From the NCBI RefSeq assembly GCF_002355435.1, contig NZ_AP017313.1, positions 744,001-808,000 of the forward strand: 64,000 nt of DNA, given 5' to 3'. This document shows, piece by piece, positions 35,515-43,425 of the stretch (position 1 is its first letter; each line of letters starts with the position of its first letter). Both the position numbers and the translations under genes were made by a program. The stretch comes from Mucilaginibacter gotjawali (GTDB lineage Bacteria; Bacteroidota; Bacteroidia; Sphingobacteriales; Sphingobacteriaceae). Below the pieces are notes generated by a model. It was not told the DNA's origin. It saw only the letters and a list, made by a program, of their open reading frames with translations, and did no database searches.

Positions 35515-36516
35515 ATGACAAAAACTTTTTTCTGCATAGACGCTCACACCTGCGGCAATCCTGTCCGGCTGGTGGCCGGAGGCGGCCCGAACCTGGTGGG
35601 CGATAACATGAGCGACAAGCGCCAGCATTTTTTAAAGGAATTTGACTGGATCCGCAAGGGGCTGATGTTTGAACCACGCGGGCATGATATGATGTCGGGC
35701 AGTATTTTATACCCGCCGCATGATCCTGCAAATGATGTAGCCGTATTGTTTATCGAAACCAGCGGCTGTCTGCCCATGTGCGGGCATGGCACTATCGGTA
35801 CCATCACCATCGCGATTGAGGAAGGATTGATCACCCCAAAAATACCCGGTATTGTCCGTATGGAGGCACCAGCCGGATTGGTATTGATCTCCTATAAACA
35901 GGAAGGTGGTAAGGTGAAATCAGTAAAGCTCACCAACGTGCCTGCTTACCTCGCTGCCGAAAATTTAACGGTGGAATGCCCTGACCTGGGTACTTTAACC
36001 GTTGACGTAAGCTATGGCGGTAATTTTTATGCCATTGTAGACCCGCAGGAGAATTTTAAAGGGCTGGAAAACCATACCGCCGATCAGCTGATCTCGTGGA
36101 GCAGGGTTTTAAGGCAAAGGATAAACGAAAAATACACCTTTATCCACCCCGAAAACCCCACCATTAACGGCTGCTCGCATATTTTATGGACAGGCAAAAC
36201 CATTTCGCCTGAAGCTACGGCCCGCAACGCCGTTTTTTATGGCGATAAAGCGATTGACCGTTCACCCTGCGGCACCGGCACTTCAGCACGCATGGCGCAA
36301 TGGCACGCCAAAGGGAAATTAAAAAAGGGCGATAAATTTATCCACGAGAGCATCATCGGCAGCCAGTTCACCGGCACAGTGGAGGATGAAGTAACAGTGG
36401 GAGGGAAACCTGCCATCATCCCCGGCATTGAAGGCTGGGCCAGGATATACGGCTATAACACCATCAAAATTGATGATGCCGATGATCCGTATGCGTTTGG
36501 GTTCCAGGTGATATAA
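35515..36516 (+). CDS. 4-hydroxyproline 2-epimerase (proline racemase family)
   Basis: 333 residues. Cofactor-independent epimerase converting trans-4-hydroxy-L-proline to cis-4-hydroxy-D-proline. Both catalytic cysteines are present: C89 in LPMCGHGTIG and C252 in RSPCGTGTSARMA. A Cys/Cys pair marks epimerases or racemases, while trans-3-hydroxyproline dehydratases carry Thr at the second site. The N-terminal DAHTCGNPVRLVAGGGP is typical of hydroxyproline epimerases. Neighbouring D-amino-acid oxidase and semialdehyde dehydrogenase support hydroxyproline rather than proline as substrate. Cytoplasmic. Confidence 0.92.
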   Translation: MTKTFFCIDAHTCGNPVRLVAGGGPNLVGDNMSDKRQHFLKEFDWIRKGLMFEPRGHDMMSGSILYPPHDPANDVAVLFIETSGCLPMCGHGTIGTITIAIEEGLITPKIPGIVRMEAPAGLVLISYKQEGGKVKSVKLTNVPAYLAAENLTVECPDLGTLTVDVSYGGNFYAIVDPQENFKGLENHTADQLISWSRVLRQRINEKYTFIHPENPTINGCSHILWTGKTISPEATARNAVFYGDKAIDRSPCGTGTSARMAQWHAKGKLKKGDKFIHESIIGSQFTGTVEDEVTVGGKPAIIPGIEGWARIYGYNTIKIDDADDPYAFGFQVI

Positions 36517-36636
36517 GCCCCACCCAAACCCTCTCCGCCAATTGGCGGAAGGGCTTTTAAAAGATATATTATAGCAATTTAAACAAAATCAAAAAGTCTC
36601 TCCGCCAATAGGCGGAGGAGATTTAGAGGGGGCTTA
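36514..36636. repeat. Inverted-repeat element spanning exactly the epimerase-oxidase gap
   Basis: About 123 bases. Ends are TAAGCCCC and GGGGGCTTA; inside lie two hairpins, TCCGCCAATTGGCGGA and TCCGCCAATAGGCGGA, flanked by complementary CCCTC / GAGGG words. The left end includes the TAA stop of the epimerase and the right end finishes in the A of the oxidase ATG. Confidence 0.65.
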
Positions 36637-37883
36637 TGAGTAAAGCAATCATTATCGGCGGGGGCGTAATCGGCCTGTTTTCCGCCTACTACCTGCACAA
36701 ATCGGGCTGGGAAGTTGAAATTCTGGACCAGGGCGACCTGGCGGATAATTGTTCGTATGGCAATGCCGGGATGATCACCCCGAGCCATTTTGTGCCCCTG
36801 GCATCACCAGGTATGGTGGAGCAGGGCATCCGATGGATGTTTGACAGCAAAAGCCCGTTCTATGTAAAGCCGTCATTAAGCGGTGAGCTGATAGGCTGGG
36901 GCCTTAAATTTTTAAAAAGCGCCACCAAAAAGCATGTGGAACGTTCAGCAGGGGGCTTACGGGATATCGCCATGTACAGCCGCGGATTGTACCACGAATT
37001 TGAAAAAGATTCGGGTGTTGAGTTTGGTTTGGAGGATAAAGGGATCCTGATGCTGTTTAAATCGCCCAAAGTTGAAGAGGAAGAGCTTCATATGGTTGAG
37101 AAGGCCACCAACCTGGGCCTCGACGCACAATACCTCAGCGCAGCAGAATGCCGTAAACTGCAGCCCGATGTGGAACTGGATATTTTAGGAGCAGTACATT
37201 ATCATTGCGATTCGCACCTGTACCCCAACCAGTTGATGAAGGGGCTGATAAAATACCTGGAGACTGCAGGTATAAAGATCCATCGCCGTACCGAGGTGAC
37301 CAGGATCATGCATGACAACGATAAAATAACGGCTGTAAATACACACAATAAGGAGTTTAAAGGCGACGCCTACCTTATTGCGGGGGGATCCTGGTCGCCG
37401 GCAATTGCTAAAATGGTGGGATTGAATGTGCCGCTGATGCCGGGCAAAGGCTATTCCTTTATGGTAAATAACCCGGTTAAAAAAATGAGCATCCCATCCA
37501 TTTTATGCGAAGCCCGGGTTGCCGTAACCCCTATGAACGGTGGTATCCGTTTTGGCGGCACCATGGAGGTGGGCAAAATCAACCAGCAGGTAAACATGAA
37601 CCGGGTAAAAGGTATTGTTGAATCGGTACCCAAATATTTCCCTGAGTTTAAACTGCCCGTACCCGATCAGAAAGAGGTTTGGTTTGGCTTCCGCCCGGTT
37701 TCGCCGGATGGATTGCCCTATATCGGCTTATCATCAAAATACAAAAACCTGGGTATCGCCACAGGCCACGCCATGATCGGCCTGGCATTGGGCCCTGCAA
37801 CAGGTAAGTTGATTGCTGATACGTTTAACAGTGATAAACCGGCTGTTGATTTGGGTATATTTGCGCCCGGAAGGTACGATTGA
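36636..37883 (+). CDS. FAD-dependent D-amino-acid oxidase/dehydrogenase, probable D-hydroxyproline dehydrogenase
   Basis: 415 residues of the DAO/DadA group. The Rossmann FAD motif is IIGGGVIGLFSAYYL (residues 5-19), followed by an acidic residue in VEILDQ. The C-terminal FGFRPVSPDGLPYIGLSSKY and LGIATGHAMIGLALGPATGK close the FAD site. In the pathway it oxidises cis-4-hydroxy-D-proline to 1-pyrroline-4-hydroxy-2-carboxylate, the substrate of the DHDPS-family enzyme at 31537. It directly follows the epimerase; electrons probably pass to the respiratory chain as in other single-subunit members. Confidence 0.88.
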   Translation: MSKAIIIGGGVIGLFSAYYLHKSGWEVEILDQGDLADNCSYGNAGMITPSHFVPLASPGMVEQGIRWMFDSKSPFYVKPSLSGELIGWGLKFLKSATKKHVERSAGGLRDIAMYSRGLYHEFEKDSGVEFGLEDKGILMLFKSPKVEEEELHMVEKATNLGLDAQYLSAAECRKLQPDVELDILGAVHYHCDSHLYPNQLMKGLIKYLETAGIKIHRRTEVTRIMHDNDKITAVNTHNKEFKGDAYLIAGGSWSPAIAKMVGLNVPLMPGKGYSFMVNNPVKKMSIPSILCEARVAVTPMNGGIRFGGTMEVGKINQQVNMNRVKGIVESVPKYFPEFKLPVPDQKEVWFGFRPVSPDGLPYIGLSSKYKNLGIATGHAMIGLALGPATGKLIADTFNSDKPAVDLGIFAPGRYD

Positions 37884-37898
37884 TTTCCGCAGAAAGCG

Positions 37899-37929
37899 AT
37901 TTGACAGCTTTTCTAAAGAGTTGTCAAAT
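37899..37929 (+). terminator. Weak hairpin after the D-hydroxyproline dehydrogenase gene
   Basis: ATTTGACA and TGTCAAAT pair across a 15-base loop shortly after the stop codon. The rest of the 225-base gap to the convergent macro-domain gene shows nothing clear. Confidence 0.3.
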
Positions 37930-38108
37930 TTGAGTTAATCTTTGAGTCGGTTTCTTAAGTTCAACGAATGAAAGGCCTCTAATATTAGTGATAGGGATGG
38001 TAAACAAACAGCTTTTTTTGTGCCAAAAGCAGTTTCCCTTGATTTTTTAATTCCTTTTTCTATGCTGATTTTTCGTCATATTCAATGAAATCCTTCATTA
38101 CAGTGGTT

Positions 38109-38630
38109 TTATGCGCGGAGCAAATTTTCGTACAATTCGTAATTTTCATTGTCAAAGCAAACGAAAGTTACCTTTTTGATTTTGTCAGTTTCAGATAAAA
38201 ATTGACTTACCGTGTTTACAGCAATAGTTGCAGCTTCTTTTTTAGGAAAGTGATAAATACCTGTACTAATGTTAGGGAATGCAAGGCTTTGGCAATTATT
38301 AGCAATCGCCAGCTGCAGAGAATTTTTATAACAATTGGTCAGTTTATTTTCCTCGTCATATTTCCCGTTATTCCAAACCGGGCCAACCGTATGGATAACA
38401 AATTTTGCCGGCATATTTCCGGCTGTTGTAATTACTGCTTCACCCGTCTTGCAACCGCCTTGCCTGGCGATTATTTTACGGCATTCTTCCAAAATCGCCT
38501 GGCCACCTGCACGGTGTATTGCTCCGTCAACGCCACCACCGCCCAAAAGCGATGTGTTTGCCGCATTTACTATGGCATCAACTTTTATTTTTGTGATATC
38601 GCCCTTTACTATTTCTATCTTATCTCTCAT
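38109..38630 (-). CDS. Macro-domain protein (O-acetyl-ADP-ribose deacetylase type)
   Basis: 173 residues from the ATG at 38630 ([20 protein letters not shown]); a further upstream ATG adds 13 residues. MacroD-type signature: [32 protein letters not shown] and [19 protein letters not shown]. Such proteins remove acetyl from O-acetyl-ADP-ribose or ADP-ribose from proteins. It is antiparallel to its neighbours and lies inside the hydroxyproline region, with no obvious link to that pathway. Confidence 0.92.
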   Translation of the reverse strand: MRDKIEIVKGDITKIKVDAIVNAANTSLLGGGGVDGAIHRAGGQAILEECRKIIARQGGCKTGEAVITTAGNMPAKFVIHTVGPVWNNGKYDEENKLTNCYKNSLQLAIANNCQSLAFPNISTGIYHFPKKEAATIAVNTVSQFLSETDKIKKVTFVCFDNENYELYENLLRA

Positions 38631-38722
38631 AATGGTATTCGCTAACAAATATCCAATAATAAAATTCAAAGTAAATAATCAATTACCCCATCAAACACTC
38701 ACTTAATAACTAATTTTACAAA

Positions 38723-39601
38723 ATGAAAGTCCTGCCCTTTACCATTCCTGTACCCCACGATCGGACCATCATCGTGCTGGAAGAGGTATTGCCGCATTTT
38801 TACACTTACCTGCACCGTCATGCCGAAGTGCAGATCACCTGGATCCAAAAGGGGGAGGGTACCTTGCTGGCCGGGAATAGTATGCACGCTTTCAAAGACG
38901 GTGAAATTTATCTCATCGGTGCCAATCTGCCGCATTTGTTTAAAAGCGACCCCGCCTATTTTCAACCGGATAGCGGGTTGGAGGTGCGCACGATAACAAT
39001 ATTTTTCAACCCCTCGGGCAAATTGTCTGCGCTTTTTAGCCTGCCCGAAATGAAATCTGTTGGTACTTTCGTGGAGCAATCGCAGAATGGTTTTAAAGTG
39101 CCGGACGGGAGCTATACGGACACAGCCAGGCAGATAGCTGACATACAACAGGCAAGCGGGGCTGTGCAATTATCGCTTTTTATTGAATTACTCCATAGTT
39201 TGAGTATCAACACAGCGATGGAACCCCTGGCATCGGGCAACTATACCCATTCCATGAGCGATCCTGAAGGCATGCGCATTGCCGCGGTGTACAATTACAT
39301 TATGCAGAATTATAATAATGTGTTATCGCTTAACGAAGTTGCAATGCAGGCCCATTTAACCCCAACCGCTTTTTGCCGCTATTTTAAAAAACATACCCGC
39401 CACACCTTCGTCCACTTCGTAAATAAAATAAGGGTCAACGAAGCCTGCAAAATGCTGGTAAACGGATCGCCGGACAGCATCGCTGCAATAGCCTACAGCT
39501 GCGGCTTCAATAGTATTACCAATTTTAACCATGTTTTTAAACAGCTCACCGGCGTATCGCCGCGCGATTATGTGAACAGTTATTCAAAAACCGTTGAATA
39601 G
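38723..39601 (+). CDS. AraC family regulator, possible regulator of the hydroxyproline locus
   Basis: 292 residues. The N-terminal cupin sensing domain (about 5-160; HFYTYLHRHAEVQITWIQKG, GEIYLIGANLPHLF) is followed by an AraC DNA-binding domain (about 190-290; LNEVAMQAHLTPTAFCRYFK, IAYSCGFNSITNFNHVFKQL, GVSPRDYVN). Hydroxyproline clusters in many bacteria are run by AraC-type proteins (LhpR), and this gene is 840 bases past the last pathway enzyme. That makes it a candidate, but local adjacency is the only evidence. Confidence 0.9.
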   Translation: MKVLPFTIPVPHDRTIIVLEEVLPHFYTYLHRHAEVQITWIQKGEGTLLAGNSMHAFKDGEIYLIGANLPHLFKSDPAYFQPDSGLEVRTITIFFNPSGKLSALFSLPEMKSVGTFVEQSQNGFKVPDGSYTDTARQIADIQQASGAVQLSLFIELLHSLSINTAMEPLASGNYTHSMSDPEGMRIAAVYNYIMQNYNNVLSLNEVAMQAHLTPTAFCRYFKKHTRHTFVHFVNKIRVNEACKMLVNGSPDSIAAIAYSCGFNSITNFNHVFKQLTGVSPRDYVNSYSKTVE

Positions 39602-39676
39602 TTTTTAACCAAAGCAATTAAAAATCAGGTATCGAATATTGTGCGGAACATGAATGGATGTCACACAACTAAGGCC

Positions 39677-39718
39677 CTCTCTTTCCTGGCTCCTGGCTCT
39701 TGATTCCTGGCTCTTTCC
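39677..39718. repeat. TCCTGGCTC-word repeat
   Basis: TTCCTGGCTCCTGGCTCTTG followed by ATTCCTGGCTCTTTCC, overlapping the end of the minus-strand gene 39718-40623. It is complementary to the words at 20168-20196 and at 3916-3950. Confidence 0.5.
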
Positions 39719-40623
39719 TACGGTATCCTGTAATAATAAATAGGGGTATAAACACCTTCGCTGCAGGTGTAGTAGCCCTTGCCATCAGGTGTAAAGCCAA
39801 TACCTTCGCCTTGTTTTTCTTCTTCGTAAGGCAAAAGTTTCCATGGTTTTTGTACGGTTTTCCAAATGGGTTCATCGCGGTCCCGTTTCCAGTAATAAAC
39901 TTTATTATAGCTTTTTATCAAAACCTGTTGTCCGTCTTTTGAGATGTCGCCGGCGGTGATCCACTTAAATGGTTTGATCCCCGGGAAAAATACTTTACAG
40001 CGTTTGGTTAGCGTAACCGTATCGTCCGGCCTGAAAATTAGCGGCGCGGTATAAACTCCTACGGTATCATGCCTTTTTGAAACGATATAGATCAGCTTTT
40101 CAACCGGGTCAACCATTAATGTTTCAGCGTCTTTAGGTCCGTCGGGGTACTTTAGATAAACCGGGGTGGCGGTGGTATTATAGTTTTTTCCACCAGCCCA
40201 TTCTTTTTGTTCTTCCATCCGGTAAACCACCAGGTATTTGCGTTCGGCGTCATTATCGCCAATGTCACCCAAGTAAATGTAGCTTTTTCCCTGTACCGGA
40301 CCGGGGCCAACGGCAATATCTTCGCAATCATGCACACCATATCTTTTTTCCCTGGGGTCTCCGTTAAAATAAACGGTCGATTTTAATTCACCTGAGGGGT
40401 ATATCGCAAAAAAGCGGCTGGTATCACCGCTGTCGTTATGTACATAGTAAAGGTCTTCATTTATGCCCGACGCTGCGATGCCCGAAATTTCATCCATATC
40501 CCGGGTTTGAAGCCTGCCAACGATATTGCTATGACGGTCCTCATGTTTGTGACTTGCATAAGCAACCAAAAACAGGATAAAAATAATGGGAACAATCAGC
40601 CTTATTTTTTTTGCCTGGCTCAT
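39718..40623 (-). CDS. Membrane-anchored or exported propeller-like protein of unknown function
   Basis: 301 residues. An N-terminal hydrophobic segment (about 9-22, LIVPIIFILFLVAYA) anchors or exports it. The rest has repeated beta-propeller-like blades: ISGIAASGINEDLYYVHNDS, HDCEDIAVGPGPVQGKSYIY, YLGDIGDNDAERKYLVVYRM, ETLMVDPVEKLIYIVSKR, and the C-terminal GEGIGFTPDGKGYYTCSEG. Similar proteins occur widely as hypothetical or phytase-like propellers. No catalytic residues can be assigned. Confidence 0.75.
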   Translation of the reverse strand: MSQAKKIRLIVPIIFILFLVAYASHKHEDRHSNIVGRLQTRDMDEISGIAASGINEDLYYVHNDSGDTSRFFAIYPSGELKSTVYFNGDPREKRYGVHDCEDIAVGPGPVQGKSYIYLGDIGDNDAERKYLVVYRMEEQKEWAGGKNYNTTATPVYLKYPDGPKDAETLMVDPVEKLIYIVSKRHDTVGVYTAPLIFRPDDTVTLTKRCKVFFPGIKPFKWITAGDISKDGQQVLIKSYNKVYYWKRDRDEPIWKTVQKPWKLLPYEEEKQGEGIGFTPDGKGYYTCSEGVYTPIYYYRIP

Positions 40624-40721
40624 GCTTTATACAGGTAATCTAATTTAGTAAAGTTAATTAACGCAAAAATAAGCTTTTAGTGCGGCATTGAGATTAGAGA
40701 TTGGTTAATTATGGATTGGGC

Positions 40722-40758
40722 ACAAAAAAACCGGGTGCTTAAAGGACATCCGGTTTTG
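40722..40758 (-). terminator. Terminator hairpin of the desaturase gene
   Basis: ACAAAAAAACCGG pairs with CCGGTTTTGT across a short loop, about 80 bases past the stop of the minus-strand desaturase. On that strand the second arm ends in a T run, as in intrinsic terminators. Confidence 0.6.
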
Positions 40759-40835
40759 TAAATATTTTAAAGTGTGTTTTATTGAAAATCATTCAACCTC
40801 ATCAACCATTCTCTCAATCAACTAAGCAAATCAAA

Positions 40836-41873
40836 TCAAACAATCGTCTCCTCGGCGTACGCTGCTGCTTCATCAGCCTTAACCAATTCGATATCGGGCA
40901 TTGATTCATCGGTAAGGGATACCTTTCCGCGTTCTTTTCGTACGATCCGGTTAAAAAGCGAGATCTCCTGTTCGAACAGGAACCTGAAAAATAGTTTGGT
41001 CCACGAGGTATGGTAAAGAAGCGTATCATAATACTCGGGCGCAGTTTTCTTAATCTCGGGGAGCTTGTTCCAGGGGATGGACGGAAAGTCATGGTGTTCA
41101 TTATGAAAACCTACGTTAAACGCGGTAAGATTTAACGGCCCGTAATAGCTGTATGTTTCCTGCTGGCTGTCGAAAGTAAGGTAATGTTCCTGTACCCAAC
41201 GTGCGCCTACCGGGTGCAAACCGATAGAGAACCAAAAACTGATAAACAAAAATGCAACGGCCTGCCCGCCCATAAAATACCATATAGCTGCTGTAAACGC
41301 AACCTGCACCAGGATGTTAACCACTACCCAGCCATCAAAAAAGTTAATTTCTTTCAGCCGCGATACGCGCGTTCCCTGGAATAAAGGGAAAAACAACAAC
41401 CATAAAGTTTTACCCAAAAAGGAGTTGTTGATTAGTTTTGCTTCCCATTTGTTAGGCAGGTCGGCATCCAGCTCATGAATACCCTGGAATGAGTGGTGTT
41501 TCAAATGATATTTTTCAAATGAAATAGCACCTGGCATAACATGCGGTAAATTGGCAAATATAGCGGCCCAGCGGTTTGCCAGGCGGTTTTTAAATAGCAA
41601 CTGGTGGGTACACTCGTGGATCATCACAAATAATGCATGGTTTACAAAAGCGCCGAACAAATAGGCGGCAGCGAAAACGATCCACCACGATTGGTCGCGG
41701 ACCAGCCAGGCAACGCCTATCATTGATCCTACCAGGGCTAATATTACCACCATGGTGAATGGGTTTTTACCGATAAGGTTTCTTAATTCCGGAAACTCTC
41801 TTAAAATCTGCTTGGTACGAATACGGTGTGGCTCAGGCGCTGCTGAGTGTACAAAATCACTTCTCTTTATCAT
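40836..41873 (-). CDS. DES1-type sphingolipid (dihydroceramide) desaturase homolog
   Basis: 345 residues, integral membrane di-iron desaturase. Three histidine boxes: HECTH (86-90), HLKHH (123-127) and HNEHH (257-261). The stretch ETYSYYGPLNL ... FNVGFHNEHHDFPSIPW, followed by EYYDTLLYHTSW, closely resembles the eukaryotic sphingolipid delta-4 desaturase DES1 as I remember it, and the N-terminal REFPELRNLIGKNP resembles the KYPEI lead of that family. At least four membrane helices are predicted. Sphingobacteria make sphingolipids, so a ceramide or its base is a sensible substrate. The gene stands alone with its own terminator. Confidence 0.87.
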   Translation of the reverse strand: MIKRSDFVHSAAPEPHRIRTKQILREFPELRNLIGKNPFTMVVILALVGSMIGVAWLVRDQSWWIVFAAAYLFGAFVNHALFVMIHECTHQLLFKNRLANRWAAIFANLPHVMPGAISFEKYHLKHHSFQGIHELDADLPNKWEAKLINNSFLGKTLWLLFFPLFQGTRVSRLKEINFFDGWVVVNILVQVAFTAAIWYFMGGQAVAFLFISFWFSIGLHPVGARWVQEHYLTFDSQQETYSYYGPLNLTAFNVGFHNEHHDFPSIPWNKLPEIKKTAPEYYDTLLYHTSWTKLFFRFLFEQEISLFNRIVRKERGKVSLTDESMPDIELVKADEAAAYAEETIV

Positions 41874-42039
41874 TCGGGCTAACTAGGGGGCATCAGTTGG
41901 TAAATATAGGAATATGTATTTAAAATATTATTTTATCGTGAATTTTATTTTAATTTTTTAATTAATTATATTAACTGTTGCAATAAAACGCTACCTTGCG
42001 GCTTTTGTTACTTAGGTGTTTAACTGAACTTGCACTAGG

Positions 42040-42145
42040 AAGAACGGACGCCTAATATCGAATAATCAATGACGAATTTCGAATATTGAAGTAACTTCTT
42101 TTTTCAAAATTCGACATTCGGTGTTCTATATTTCTTTTGTTCCGG
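42040..42145. repeat. AATATCGAA / TTCGACATTC word repeat
   Basis: TAATATCGAATAATCAATGA, GAATTTCGAATATTGAAGT, ACTTCTTTTTTCAAAATTCG and ACATTCGGTGTTCTATATTT form a loose hairpin just past the YVTN gene stop. The words match the interior of elements B1-B3, but the CAATGTC ends are missing. The gap 41874-42162 holds nothing else. Confidence 0.6.
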
Positions 42146-42162
42146 CTCTTGGCTGTTCCCCC

Positions 42163-43155
42163 TTACTGCAATTTAAACACCAATACCTTAAAAGTGTTTG
42201 GTATTACTTTGCGCGTGCCGGGTTCAAAATCGGCAACGCTTAAATATATTTTGTGGCTCCGGGTATCTAAAGCCATTGTTTTTGCCCTTACCGGTGTTTT
42301 TAAGGTTTGAATAACGCTATAATCATCGGCTGAATTTTGTTTAATGATGGTAGTGGTGCCATCGCCGCATGAGCAAAAAATCAGCTTGGTTCCCGGGTCA
42401 TAGCAAACCGCATCAACACCGCCGCCGATAGGTAAGGTGGTAATTACCTTGCCCGAAGCAGCATCAAGTACGCTCATTCCTTTGTTTTGACGACAAACAG
42501 TAAAGATGCGGCTATCGGCATCATCCAGGGCAATACCTGTAGGTCCACCTGCAGGAGCCAGGGAATAATTGTTGATCACTTTTAAAGTCTTGCTGTCAAT
42601 TACATTCACGCTATTTTTATCTTCCAGGTTATTATAAATCTTTCCTTTTCCATCAGATACTGCAAATTCAGGTGCGCCACCAAGCGCCACTGTACCTACC
42701 TGTTTCAATGTGTTAGGGTCAACTACCGAGGCATTGTTGCTATCGCCGTTAAAGCTAAAAACCCTGTCAGAATAGGGATCATAGATGATACCATCAGGAC
42801 CGGTTGCAGTAAGCGGGATAGTGGCAATAACTTTAAGTGTTGTTAAATCAAACGCGACAACAGCATTCGCCCTGCCGTCGCTGATAAAGCCACGGTTGAT
42901 TTTGTTGACAACTGCAACACCGTGCATGCCTTTTAAATCACCAATCACGCCTATTTGCTTGTCGGTGGTAAGGTCAACAATATTTAACATGGTGCCGTGC
43001 GACACATACAAACGGTTAGCCGACATGTCGATAGCAACATAATCGTAGCCCGAATCGCCGGTTAGCGGTATTGTTTTATCCAAAACGTAAGTCTGTGCAT
43101 GAAGGGATAAAGACATCATGCCCGCAGCCAAAATGGCTAAAAAAATCTTTTTCAT
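42163..43155 (-). CDS. YncE-like YVTN beta-propeller protein
   Basis: 330 residues. Signal peptide (about 1-20, ending LHAQ) then a seven-blade 40-residue-repeat propeller: YDYVAIDMSANRLYVSHGTM, GVAVVNKINRGFISDGRANA, PDGIIYDPYSDRVFSFNGDS, PEFAVSDGKGKIYNNLEDKN, PTGIALDDADSRIFTVCRQN. It is clearly paralogous to 55477-56508. It lies downstream of the efflux operon on the same strand (248-base gap with repeats), so co-transcription is possible but not certain. Ligand unknown. Confidence 0.85.
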   Translation of the reverse strand: MKKIFLAILAAGMMSLSLHAQTYVLDKTIPLTGDSGYDYVAIDMSANRLYVSHGTMLNIVDLTTDKQIGVIGDLKGMHGVAVVNKINRGFISDGRANAVVAFDLTTLKVIATIPLTATGPDGIIYDPYSDRVFSFNGDSNNASVVDPNTLKQVGTVALGGAPEFAVSDGKGKIYNNLEDKNSVNVIDSKTLKVINNYSLAPAGGPTGIALDDADSRIFTVCRQNKGMSVLDAASGKVITTLPIGGGVDAVCYDPGTKLIFCSCGDGTTTIIKQNSADDYSVIQTLKTPVRAKTMALDTRSHKIYLSVADFEPGTRKVIPNTFKVLVFKLQ

Positions 43156-43209
43156 AAACTGTTGTTTTTATTGGTAAAGATGAAGGGTGATTCTGGATAA
43201 AGTCTGAAT

Positions 43210-43425
43210 AATAGGCACGAATTTAAATTTACACGAATTTCACGAATGGGTTAGAATGGACACTAATGCAGGCTGACTATTAGCGGCAGTATTCGAATCA
43301 AATGTTAGTTATTTTTTTCGCAAAAATCTTTATCCGCACGACAGGATTCGTGAAAATTCGTCCTCATTCGTGAAATTCGTGTCATTATAAATTCGTGCTA
43401 ATTCTATTCGTGCGCATTCGTGTTA
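43210..43425. repeat. CACGAATTT / AAATTCGTG word inverted repeats
   Basis: Left part: GGCACGAATTTAAATTTACA, CACGAATTTCACGAATGGG. Right part: GATTCGTGAAAATTCGTCCT, CATTCGTGAAATTCGTG, TTCGTGCGCATTCGTG. The two halves are complementary. It lies between the YVTN gene and the RND gene and runs into the last RND codons (END of protein SKAEVNTNAHE). Confidence 0.65.

Noticed and set aside
38109..38630. Macro-domain protein as a part of the hydroxyproline pathway or an ADP-ribose toxin system
   Set aside because: It is on the opposite strand, has no toxin neighbour, and its known activity has no place in the pathway.
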